DNA of 7,055 bases from Pseudomonadota bacterium (GTDB lineage: Bacteria > Pseudomonadota > Alphaproteobacteria > Rhizobiales > Rhizobiaceae): the NCBI GenBank assembly GCA_023451915.1, contig JAEXXS010000232.1:1-7055 (forward strand), written 5' to 3'. Below the pieces are notes generated by a model that saw only the letters and a list, made by a program, of their open reading frames with translations, had not been told where the DNA came from and ran no database searches. The first letter of the stretch is position 1. Each line of letters starts with the position of its first letter. This document shows positions 1 through 6,579 of the stretch, in pieces. The translations under genes were made by a program, and so were the position numbers.

Positions 1-602
1 CCGGCGGTAATCCCCCAGATGAATCGCTCGTGATAGGGCATGGCGTAATAAAAGCGTTCCTTGCCGTTAAACACCCTGCTTTCGCGCCGGTGATTGGCCG
101 GATTCATCAGGAAAGACAATGGCACCTCGAAAATATCGGCCACCTCATCCGGGTTCGCATGCAGGTCGAACGGGGTCTTGACGACAGCCAGAACCGGCGT
201 GATCGAAAAGCCGCTGCCGGTCAAATAGCGCGGCAGATTGCCGACAATCTCGGCGCGCTCGGCGGCGAGCCCAATTTCCTCATTGGCCTCGCGCAGCGCT
301 GCATGTTCCGCCGTGCCGTCACCCGGATCGATAGCCCCGCCCGGAAAGGCGATCTGTCCCGAATGTTTTCGCAAACGATCCGTGCGCTGGGTCAGAAGCA
401 CTGTCGCGTCGGGACCGCGATCCACCACCGGCACCAGCACGGCGGCGTCGCGCATCTTTGACGTAACCATCGCCTGCTCGAATTCCGGGTTCAGCGTGTG
501 ATCGCCGGTAATCTCGCTGTGATCCGGCTGCCAGCTTTGAACGCGCTTAGCAAAATCTCCGGCGGAAAACGCCGAAAAGGAATTCAGACCACGCGCCGTC
601 AT
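1..602 (-). CDS. NudL-type Nudix CoA pyrophosphatase (3' end beyond window)
   Basis: Likely hydrolyses CoA and its derivatives to phosphopantetheine-type products and adenosine 3',5'-bisphosphate, a cytosolic housekeeping activity. Two hundred residues are visible on the minus strand, and the C-terminus lies beyond position 1. The UPF0035 signature of this subfamily is clear at residues 69-89 (LLTQR, then SGQIAFPGG). It runs straight into a Nudix box ending REANEEIGL at residues 104-112, where E105, E108 and E109 are the expected metal ligands. The spacing from FPGG to REA matches the NudL/PCD1 type rather than the generic Nudix box. I chose the ATG at 602 because AAGG lies 8 nt upstream (611-614). 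An in-frame GTG at 611-609 is a less likely start. The gene begins 11 nt after the stop of the DUF1285 gene, so the two are probably co-transcribed. In related genomes a CCA tRNA nucleotidyltransferase gene often follows (recalled, not visible here). The family is confident; the exact substrate is inferred. Confidence 0.93.
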   Translation of the reverse strand, partial: MTARGLNSFSAFSAGDFAKRVQSWQPDHSEITGDHTLNPEFEQAMVTSKMRDAAVLVPVVDRGPDATVLLTQRTDRLRKHSGQIAFPGGAIDPGDGTAEHAALREANEEIGLAAERAEIVGNLPRYLTGSGFSITPVLAVVKTPFDLHANPDEVADIFEVPLSFLMNPANHRRESRVFNGKERFYYAMPYHERFIWGITA

Positions 603-613
603 TGGGGGCACCT

Positions 614-1279
614 TCATTTCTGGGCAGCCTCCAGCGCATCCGCTGGCATGACCGGGAAGACGGCGCCGCCCGACCGCACGGCAAACATCGTCACGCCGTC
701 GATCTCGATTTCTTCACCAAGCCCGACCAGATCATACATCACGGAGCGCGTCACCAGCGCTTCCAGACGCCCGCGAACAAGCACATAGGGTTTCAGCCCA
801 TTGCTTCCGTCTTCAACGACGAACCGCAACGGATGCTCCGCATCGACGTCCACCACATCGCCGACATTGGTCCGGAATGTCAGCGTCTGTTCCACGCCCT
901 CACGGGACACTTGCATTTCAACGGCGATAAACGGCGCATCTTCGACACGAATGCCGACCTTTTCCACCGGCGTGACAAGATAGGTCTTGCCATCCTCGTC
1001 CTTGCGCAGCACGGTGGAGAACAGCCGCACCAGCTGTTTGCGGCCAATCGGCGTTCCCATATAGAACCAGGTGCCGTCGGCCTTGATCTCCATGTCGAGG
1101 TCGCCGCAGAAATCGGGATTCCAGCGCTCGACAGGCGGAATGCCGCGTTCTTTCGTGGATGGACCGCTTTGCGCATCGGCATGGGCGCGCGCGATCAGGG
1201 CTTCCAGACCACTGGTCGTTCCGGCGTTTTGCATCGCGTTTTGCGGCGCAACTTTGCCTATAGGGGTGCTCTTTGTCAT
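614..1279 (-). CDS. DUF1285 family protein
   Basis: A 221-residue protein of the DUF1285 family, which has no established biochemical role. The family core begins near residue 48 with PPVERWNPDFCGDLDMEI, continues through GTWFYMGTPIGRKQLVRLF (69-87) and KTYLVTPVEKVGIRVEDAPF (98-117), and ends near residue 205. The first 45 residues are polar and low in complexity, and probably flexible. No signal peptide or membrane segment is visible, so it should be cytosolic. Length is normal for the family. The ATG at 1279 gives the longest frame, but its ribosome site is weak: AGGA lies about 13 nt upstream. A start at Met16 is possible, since nothing before residue 45 belongs to the conserved core. The gene is divergent from the MoxR operon and lies directly upstream of the Nudix gene on the same strand. 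The family assignment is from recognised motifs; no function is claimed. Confidence 0.9.
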   Translation of the reverse strand: MTKSTPIGKVAPQNAMQNAGTTSGLEALIARAHADAQSGPSTKERGIPPVERWNPDFCGDLDMEIKADGTWFYMGTPIGRKQLVRLFSTVLRKDEDGKTYLVTPVEKVGIRVEDAPFIAVEMQVSREGVEQTLTFRTNVGDVVDVDAEHPLRFVVEDGSNGLKPYVLVRGRLEALVTRSVMYDLVGLGEEIEIDGVTMFAVRSGGAVFPVMPADALEAAQK

Positions 1280-1359
1280 CCGACTCGGTTATTCCTGTTC
1301 GAATGTGTTTAATATGATGGAAGTCATGAAATAGTCACCGTTTCGCGGCTTGTCAGCAC

Positions 1360-1388
1360 TATATGCGATTTATAGGTGTCTGAATCAA
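1360..1388 (-). promoter_or_regulatory. candidate sigma70-type promoter for the DUF1285/Nudix pair
   Basis: Read on the minus strand, TTGATT (1388-1383) is followed after 17 nt by CATATA (1365-1360), an acceptable -35/-10 pair for a housekeeping sigma factor. Transcription would start about 75 nt upstream of the DUF1285 ATG. The match is only moderate and was found by eye. Confidence 0.3.
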
Positions 1389-1481
1389 AAAGCGTCAGGC
1401 CATAGCGAAAATGGTGGTTTTCGAGAACCGGTGCGCAGTGTATCGCAGCACATGAGCACCGGAAGCGCAGAAAAATGCCAT

Positions 1482-1510
1482 TTGCAGCAAGGCATGGCGA
1501 CTTTTAGATA
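1482..1510 (+). promoter_or_regulatory. candidate promoter for the moxR operon
   Basis: TTGCAG (1482-1487) and TAGATA (1505-1510) are separated by 17 nt, which would place the start of transcription near 1517 and give a leader of about 40 nt. The -10 is a weak match to consensus. It is the best pair I see close to the gene, but a promoter further upstream is equally possible. Confidence 0.28.
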
Positions 1511-1548
1511 AGACACCGAGGCACGTCCGCCAGAGCGGTCACAATTGC

Positions 1549-1552
1549 GAGG
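1549..1552 (+). promoter_or_regulatory. ribosome binding site of moxR
   Basis: GAGG lies 5 nt before the ATG at 1558, which supports that start for the MoxR ATPase. Confidence 0.7.
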
Positions 1553-1557
1553 TTACT

Positions 1558-2565
1558 ATGAGCGTCGTCATCACGCCTGAAACCGCCAACTCCGAGCAGA
1601 TTGTTGCGGAAGCCGAACGAGCGCTCGCAGATATTGCCCGCATCAAGGAAGGCGTCGGCACGGTTATCTTCGGACAAGAAAGTGTGATCGAGCGCACGCT
1701 CGTCGCCATTCTGGCTGGCGGCCATGCGCTGCTGGTCGGTGTGCCCGGTCTTGCCAAGACCAAGCTCGTGGAAACGCTCGGCGTAGTGCTCGGTCTCTCG
1801 GGCCAGCGCATCCAGTTTACGCCCGACCTGATGCCTTCCGACATCATCGGCTCGGAAGTCATGGAACAGGACGCCGACGGTCGCCGCTCGTTCCGCTATC
1901 TCAAGGGGCCGATTTTCGCACAGCTGCTGATGGCCGACGAAATCAACCGCGCCAGCCCACGCACCCAGTCCGCGCTGTTGCAGGCCATGCAGGAATATCA
2001 TGTCACGGTCGCAGGCCAGCGCTATGACCTGCCCGCGCCGTTCCACGTTCTGGCAACCCAGAACCCGCTGGAACAGGAAGGCACCTATCCGCTGCCGGAA
2101 GCCCAGCTCGACCGCTTCCTGATGCAGATTGATATTCTCTACCCGGAACTCGACGCCGAGCGCCGCATTCTTCTCGAAACCACAGGCGTCGCCGAAGCGA
2201 AGCCGCACGAAATTCTCGATGCGGAACGTCTGAAGCAGATGCAAACGCTGGTGCGCCGCATGCCGGTTTCCGAAAGCGTCGTCGAAGCGATCCTGAAGCT
2301 GGTGCGCTCGGCCCGCCCCGATGCCGACAATGTTCACGCCAGGCAGCATATCGCCTGGGGCCCCGGCCCGCGCGCCAGCCAGGCGCTGATGCTCTGCGCT
2401 CGTGCGCGTGCGCTTTATGATGGCCGCCTCGCCCCGTCGGTGGATGATGTGAAGGCGCTGGCCGAGCCGGTGCTGCAGCACCGCATGGCGCTCAATTTCG
2501 CCGCTCGCGCCGATGGCATGCATATCCGCGATGTCATTGCTAATCTGGTTAAGGCTGCTGTCTGA
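1558..2565 (+). CDS. MoxR-family AAA+ ATPase
   Basis: A 335-residue ATPase of the MoxR family, thought to act as a chaperone that remodels or activates VWA-domain proteins and their complexes; cytosolic. Visible motifs in order are: Walker A GVPGLAKTK (61-69), Walker B LLMADEIN (123-130), the family-typical RASPRTQSALLQAMQE (131-146), sensor 1 ATQNP (166-170), DRF with the likely arginine finger (185-187), and a sensor 2 region GPGPRAS (269-274 area). All key residues are present and the length is normal. The start ATG has GAGG 5 nt upstream. It is the first gene of the plus-strand cluster and shares one base with the DUF58 gene (TGATG). This is the standard moxR-DUF58 order, and the tight coupling suggests the two proteins are made together and act together. 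The specific client here is not shown by the sequence. The name moxR is often used for this gene, but it denotes a family, so I give no symbol. Confidence 0.96.
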   Translation: MSVVITPETANSEQIVAEAERALADIARIKEGVGTVIFGQESVIERTLVAILAGGHALLVGVPGLAKTKLVETLGVVLGLSGQRIQFTPDLMPSDIIGSEVMEQDADGRRSFRYLKGPIFAQLLMADEINRASPRTQSALLQAMQEYHVTVAGQRYDLPAPFHVLATQNPLEQEGTYPLPEAQLDRFLMQIDILYPELDAERRILLETTGVAEAKPHEILDAERLKQMQTLVRRMPVSESVVEAILKLVRSARPDADNVHARQHIAWGPGPRASQALMLCARARALYDGRLAPSVDDVKALAEPVLQHRMALNFAARADGMHIRDVIANLVKAAV

Positions 2566-3482
2566 TGGTCATCGGCACGCAAGTTTCCCCTGCTGATCGC
2601 AAGGATACGCTGGCCCGCGCACGTGCTCGGGCAGCGGCGATCCCTGATCTGCTGGTTGAAGCCCAGCGTGTCGTCAACACCGTCATGAATGGCTGGCACG
2701 GACGGCGCAAACGCGGACCCGGCGAGAATTTCTGGCAGTTCCGTCCCTATGTACAGGGCGAGCAGCTTTCGCGCATCGACTGGCGGCGCTCTGCCCGCGA
2801 CGATCATACCTATGTCCGCGACCGCGAGTGGGAATCGGCCCATACCGTGTGGCTGTGGTGCGATTTTTCGCCCTCCATGCTTTACCGCTCGCAACTGTCG
2901 CCTGTTTCCAAGGAAGCCCGCGCGCTGGTGCTGACGCTGGCGCTGGCGGAAATCCTGTCGCGCTCCGGCGAACGCATCGCTTTTCCGGCGCTCATCCCGC
3001 CTTTTGCCGCCCGCAATGGCGCGGAGCGTCTTGCAGGCGCGCTCATGCACGACGCGCCTGAAAGCGCTTTCCCGGATATTGCACAGGTCCGCCGCTTTTC
3101 GGAAGTCGTGCTGATATCCGATTTCCTGCACCCGTTCGATGCGTTGACAGAACTTCTTGACCGGCTTGCGAAACGCGGCGTGCGCGCGCATCTGGTTGAA
3201 GTCGCCGACCCCGCCGAAGAGACATTTCCCTATGCCGGGCGCACCGAATTTCGCGATCCCGAGACGGGCGCAACGCTGGTTGCCGGTCGTGCCGAAACCT
3301 ATGCCGAAGACTATCGCCGTCTTTACACGGCCCGGCGCGAAACCCTGTCGGACTTCTGCAAGCGGCTTGGCTGGAGCTATTCCGTGCATCGCACCGACCG
3401 TCCGGCGGCAGAAGCGCTGGCGCGTCTGCATCAGGCGTTAAGTGCAACGGGGGCATTGGGCGCAATGGGGGCTGGCGCATGA
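2565..3482 (+). CDS. DUF58 domain protein with MIDAS-type VWA-like fold
   Basis: A 305-residue DUF58 protein, the usual partner of MoxR ATPases; its molecular role is not established. The DUF58 signature is clear: ENFWQFRPYVQGEQLSRIDW (54-73) followed by RRSARDDHTYVRDREWE (74-90). Next comes a beta-strand with DFSPS (100-104), matching the D-x-S-x-S metal-ion-dependent adhesion site of VWA folds, and then VVLISDFLHP (181-190), a second acidic loop expected near the same site. There is no membrane segment or signal peptide, so this is the short, soluble form of DUF58 protein and should be cytosolic with the ATPase. The C-terminus is a short Ala/Gly-rich tail. The start overlaps the moxR stop by 1 nt, with AAGG (2551-2554) 10 nt upstream. 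The stop overlaps the next start by 4 nt (ATGA), consistent with translational coupling in both directions along the operon. Confidence 0.94.
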   Translation: MVIGTQVSPADRKDTLARARARAAAIPDLLVEAQRVVNTVMNGWHGRRKRGPGENFWQFRPYVQGEQLSRIDWRRSARDDHTYVRDREWESAHTVWLWCDFSPSMLYRSQLSPVSKEARALVLTLALAEILSRSGERIAFPALIPPFAARNGAERLAGALMHDAPESAFPDIAQVRRFSEVVLISDFLHPFDALTELLDRLAKRGVRAHLVEVADPAEETFPYAGRTEFRDPETGATLVAGRAETYAEDYRRLYTARRETLSDFCKRLGWSYSVHRTDRPAAEALARLHQALSATGALGAMGAGA

Positions 3483-6346
3483 ATTTTCTGCCGCTCGCCT
3501 TCGGTTCGCCGCTGATACTCGCCGGTCTGGTCGCCCTGCCCGTTATCTGGTGGCTGCTGCGCATGACGCCGCCGCGCCCGCAGGAGGAAAGCTTTCCGCC
3601 GCTCAGCATTCTGGCGCAGGTTTTCAAGCGCGAGGAAGTGCCCTCGAAAAGCCCATGGTGGATGACGCTTCTGCGTCTCCTCATTGCCGCGCTCGTCATC
3701 ATGGCGCTGGCAGCGCCGATCTGGAACCCGCGTCCCGTCGCGCTGACCGGCAACGAACCGCTGGCCATCGTGATAGACAATGGCTGGGCCGCCGCCGAGG
3801 ACTGGCAGAAGCGTGTCAACGCCGCTGAAAAGCTGATCGACGATGCGGAAGGGGCCAACGCGCAGATCTACCTCCTTGGCACCGCCGAACCCGCCAATGC
3901 GGAAATCGGACCCTATGACGGCACCCGTGCCAAGGAACGATTGCAGGCCAGGCAGCCGCGCCCGATCCCCGTTAACCGCAAGGCGACGATGGAACGGTTG
4001 GCATCCGCCATGTCCGATGGCGAAAAGGTGCGCCTTGCCTTCATGAATGACGGGCTGGCGACCCCCGCCGACGAAGAAACCTTTGCCGCATTGGACAAGA
4101 CCGGCCATCTGGCAAGCGTCCTCTGGTATGGCGCCAATCTTGACCGCACCCTCGCGCTGACCGGCGTGGACAATAAGGCCGACAGTCTCGAAGCCCTCGC
4201 CATTCGGCCTCAGGGCGTGACCATGCCGCGCAGCCTGACGGCAGCGGCCTATGACGACAAGGGACGGCGCATCGCTGAAGCGCCATTGTCCTTTGCACTG
4301 GGCAGCCCCGAAGGCATGGCGCGCTTCAATCTGCCGGTCGAACTGCGCAACGATTTCCGGCTGATCCGCATTGATGGTATCGAACAGGCGGGCGCCACCC
4401 ATCTGATCGATGCCGGGTCCGAGCGGCGGACCATCGGCCTGATCGCCAGCGGCGACGGTGATCTGGCGCAGCCGCTTCTGTCACCGCTGCATTATATCAA
4501 GCGCGCATTGTCGCCTTACGCCAATCTGATCGAGCCGCGTTCCGCCGATCTGCTCCAGTCCGTGCCGGAACTGCTGAACGCCAAGCCGTCCATTCTCATC
4601 ATGGCGGATATCGGCAACTTGCCGCCGCCGATCGCCGAGCAGATTTCTGCATGGGTGGAAGCAGGCGGCACGCTGGTGCGCTTTGCCGGGCCGCGTCTGG
4701 CGGGCGCGAGCGAAAGCGACCCGCTGCTTCCGGTACGGTTGCGCAAGGGCGAGCGGGCGCTGGGCGGCACCTTGTCCTGGTCCGAGCCGCAAAAGCTGCG
4801 CGCCTTCCCGGAAAAGGGTCCATTTGCCGGGCTGCCGATCCCAGAAGATGTCAACGTCAACCGTCAGGTGCTGGCCGAACCCTCCTTCGATCTCAACGAC
4901 AAGGCCTATGCCATCCTTCAGGACGGCACCCCGCTGGTGACAGGCCAGCAGCGCGGTCGCGGCAATATCGTGCTGTTCCATATTGCGCCGGACGCCACAT
5001 GGTCGAGCCTGCCGATTTCCGGCTCTTTTGTGGACATGCTGCGCCGCATTGTTTCGCTGTCGCAGCGCACCGGCGCGCAGGACAATCAGGATGCCGTTTC
5101 GCTGCCCCCCTTCCAGTTGCTTTCAGCTGCCGGTGCGCTGACGCCGCCAACATCGGAAGCCAAGCCGCTGATCGTCGAGCGCAATAAGCAAGCCAGTGTC
5201 AGCATCAACACGCCACCCGGCTTCTACGGCAACGAGGACGGTTTGAAAGCACTCAACATTTTTGCCGATAGCAACGTCAGGCTGGAGCCGATCAAGCAGC
5301 CGGCCCTATCCGTCGGTGTCACGCCGGTTTCCTATACGGCGGATCAGTCGATATCGCTGGCGGGGCCATTCTTTGCGGCCGCCGCCATGCTTGTGGCGCT
5401 CGATTCTCTCCTGATGCTGTGGCTGCGCGGCGCGTTCCGCCGCCGCATGAAAGTGCGCGCCAAGACGGCGGGTATTGCCTTGCTCCTCGCGGGCAGTCTT
5501 GCCATCCTGTCTGCCGGACATGACCGCGCCTTTGCACAAGCGCAAGCACCATCGCCGCAGCCGTCACAAATTCACGACGACAGCAAGCCCGGTGACGACG
5601 CGATCATCGGCTCCGTTTCGCAGACCCATCTTGCCTATATCATCACCGGCAGCGCCGAGACCGACAATATCAGCAAGGCGGGACTGAAAGGTTTGACCTT
5701 CGCCCTGGCCGACAAAACAGCGCTTGAACCGGGCGACCCGATTGGCGTTGATCCATCCAAGGATGAACTGGCCTTCTATCCGCTGATTTATTGGCCGATA
5801 GACCCGAATGCCCCGATGCCGAGCCCCGAAGCCGTAGCCAAGGTGGACGCCTATATGCAGCAGGGCGGCACGGTGCTGTTCGACACGCGCGACCAGTTGC
5901 AGTCGGGCGCGAGCCTTGATCCATCGGTCTCGCCAGCGAACCAGCGTCTGCGCGCCATTCTCGACGATATGAACGTGCCGCCGCTCGAACCCGTGCCGGA
6001 CGATCATGTCCTGACGAAATCCTTTTTCATCACGCCGGATTTTCCGGGTCGTTATGAGGGAAGTCCGCTCTGGGTGGAAGCGACGGCACCCAATGCCTCG
6101 CCGCATGACCGCCCGGTCAGAACCGGCGACGGCGTGACGCCGATCATGATCACTGCCAATGATCTGGCGGGCGCATGGGCCGTGGACGACCAGGGCAATC
6201 CCCTGCTCCCCACCGTGCCGAACGACCCGATGCAACGCATCTATGCCATTCGTGGCGGCGTCAATATTGTGATGTACATGCTCACCGGCAATTACAAGTC
6301 CGATCAGGTGCACATTAAGGCCCTGCTTGAGCGGCTGGGGAATTAA
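3479..6346 (+). CDS. BatA-like / DUF4159 fusion membrane protein
   Basis: A 955-residue inner-membrane protein with four predicted membrane segments: about 8-28, 62-82, 627-650 and 661-681. Residues 1-82 resemble the two-anchor N-terminus of BatA-type aerotolerance proteins. A VWA-like region follows (95-225), but its metal site reads DNGWA (100-104), so the two serines of D-x-S-x-S are missing. Residues 315-530 look like a glutamine-amidotransferase-like fold with no catalytic Cys, including APDATWSSLPISGSFVDMLR (503-522). Residues 715-950 are DUF4159, with KDELAFYPLIYWPID (761-775) and QQGGTVLFDTRDQ (794-806). Basic loops at 28-56 and 650-663 put both large domains in the periplasm by the positive-inside rule. 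I see no cysteine in the whole protein. Segment 657-688 looks like a complete signal peptide ending AFA-QA. The start overlaps the DUF58 stop (ATGA). Family assignment is firm; function is unknown and envelope-related at best. Confidence 0.93.
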   Translation: MNFLPLAFGSPLILAGLVALPVIWWLLRMTPPRPQEESFPPLSILAQVFKREEVPSKSPWWMTLLRLLIAALVIMALAAPIWNPRPVALTGNEPLAIVIDNGWAAAEDWQKRVNAAEKLIDDAEGANAQIYLLGTAEPANAEIGPYDGTRAKERLQARQPRPIPVNRKATMERLASAMSDGEKVRLAFMNDGLATPADEETFAALDKTGHLASVLWYGANLDRTLALTGVDNKADSLEALAIRPQGVTMPRSLTAAAYDDKGRRIAEAPLSFALGSPEGMARFNLPVELRNDFRLIRIDGIEQAGATHLIDAGSERRTIGLIASGDGDLAQPLLSPLHYIKRALSPYANLIEPRSADLLQSVPELLNAKPSILIMADIGNLPPPIAEQISAWVEAGGTLVRFAGPRLAGASESDPLLPVRLRKGERALGGTLSWSEPQKLRAFPEKGPFAGLPIPEDVNVNRQVLAEPSFDLNDKAYAILQDGTPLVTGQQRGRGNIVLFHIAPDATWSSLPISGSFVDMLRRIVSLSQRTGAQDNQDAVSLPPFQLLSAAGALTPPTSEAKPLIVERNKQASVSINTPPGFYGNEDGLKALNIFADSNVRLEPIKQPALSVGVTPVSYTADQSISLAGPFFAAAAMLVALDSLLMLWLRGAFRRRMKVRAKTAGIALLLAGSLAILSAGHDRAFAQAQAPSPQPSQIHDDSKPGDDAIIGSVSQTHLAYIITGSAETDNISKAGLKGLTFALADKTALEPGDPIGVDPSKDELAFYPLIYWPIDPNAPMPSPEAVAKVDAYMQQGGTVLFDTRDQLQSGASLDPSVSPANQRLRAILDDMNVPPLEPVPDDHVLTKSFFITPDFPGRYEGSPLWVEATAPNASPHDRPVRTGDGVTPIMITANDLAGAWAVDDQGNPLLPTVPNDPMQRIYAIRGGVNIVMYMLTGNYKSDQVHIKALLERLGN

Positions 6347-6395
6347 CGCATGATGTTTTCCAGCCCTGTTGCCGCCCAATCCCGGTTCTCTTTTT

Positions 6396-6530
6396 CCCTC
6401 GTCCTGATGAGCCCAAAAAGACGGCGCATCATCCTGAGCTTGTCGAAGGATCGAAGGGCGAAGGGAAATGCGCAGTTCCTGCCCTCGCCCTTCGAGGCTT
6501 CGCTCCGCTCCGCACCTCAGGATGAGGGGG
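6396..6530. repeat. intergenic palindromic repeat (REP-like element)
   Basis: The core is an imperfect palindrome. TCATCCTGAG (6429-6438) pairs with CTCAGGATGA (6516-6525), and TCGAAGGGCGA (6451-6461) pairs with TCGCCCTTCGA (6485-6495), with unequal sequence between the two blocks. A third, degenerate copy of the end motif, CCCTCGTCCTGATGAG, lies at 6396-6411. The motifs CATCCTGAG and CGAAGG are typical of short palindromic repeats spread through intergenic regions of alphaproteobacterial genomes. It may correspond to a Brucella Bru-RS type element, but I cannot confirm that without alignment. Folded as RNA, it would form a long hairpin between the two genes and could protect the upstream message or lower downstream expression. 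Confidence 0.8.
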
Positions 6531-6542
6531 AAGCGTGGCGGT

Positions 6543-6564
6543 CCGTAAAGATGAGAATTTACGG
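6543..6564 (+). other. small hairpin before the VWA gene
   Basis: CCGTAAA (6543-6549) and TTTACGG (6558-6564) form a perfect 7-bp stem with an 8-nt loop. It ends 4 nt before the Shine-Dalgarno sequence of the following gene. No T-run follows, so it is not a rho-independent terminator. It could be an RNA structure that stabilises the downstream message or keeps the ribosome site exposed. Confidence 0.5.
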
Positions 6565-6568
6565 CGTT

Positions 6569-6574
6569 AGGAGG
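6569..6574 (+). promoter_or_regulatory. strong ribosome binding site of the VWA membrane gene
   Basis: AGGAGG lies 5 nt before the ATG at 6580. It is the strongest ribosome site in the window and decides the start. It fits a gene that, unlike those before it, cannot rely on translational coupling. Confidence 0.85.
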
Positions 6575-6579
6575 CGGGC

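Larger units (their letters stand above)
1280..1557. other. divergent intergenic region
   Basis: This 278-bp region separates the minus-strand DUF1285/Nudix pair from the plus-strand MoxR cluster, so it should carry promoters for both. It has no convincing coding frame. Besides the promoter candidates listed separately, it holds a 7-bp inverted repeat, CCGGTGC (1428-1434) and GCACCGG (1456-1462), with a 21-nt spacer. It also holds a 5-bp one, ATGCC (1475-1479) and GGCAT (1491-1495). Neither is followed by a T-run, so they are not classical terminators. The first could be an operator, but one copy of this length could arise by chance. Confidence 0.6.
6347..6579. other. intergenic spacer inside the operon
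   Basis: This 233-bp gap lies between two genes on the same strand, in a cluster where the earlier genes overlap. It is largely made of a palindromic repeat (6429-6525) and a second small hairpin (6543-6564). A 77-codon frame (6350-6583) spans the whole gap but looks like translated repeat, so I do not call it a gene. I see no clear promoter in it. The next gene may depend on read-through from upstream. Confidence 0.65.

Noticed and set aside
30..461. Plus-strand frame of 143 codons across the Nudix gene
   Set aside because: The minus strand carries the UPF0035 signature and Nudix box, so this is a shadow.
602..1312. Plus-strand frame of 236 codons across the DUF1285 gene
   Set aside because: The minus-strand reading gives a clear DUF1285 protein; the plus-strand product is His- and Arg-rich with no known motif.
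1349..1377. Plus-strand promoter TTGTCA (1350-1355) with TATAGG (1371-1376)
   Set aside because: The spacer is only 15 nt and the start would be about 180 nt from moxR; the match is weaker than other candidates.
1504..2523. Minus-strand frame of 339 codons opposite moxR
   Set aside because: It is antisense to an intact MoxR gene with every motif in place. Long antisense frames are expected in GC-rich DNA with this codon bias, and its translation (rich in His, Arg and Gln) shows no recognisable domain.
2415..4402. Two long minus-strand frames (2415-3431 and 3431-4402) that nearly tile the opposite strand
   Set aside because: Both lie entirely opposite the DUF58 and DUF4159 genes and show no domain, no plausible ribosome site and the same atypical composition as other shadows.
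5564..6379. Minus-strand frame of 271 codons opposite the DUF4159 domain
   Set aside because: It is antisense to the best conserved part of the DUF4159 domain, and its protein has no recognisable features.
6429..6525. Palindrome as a rho-independent terminator
   Set aside because: No T-run follows either strand's stem, and the next gene on the same strand belongs to the same functional cluster.
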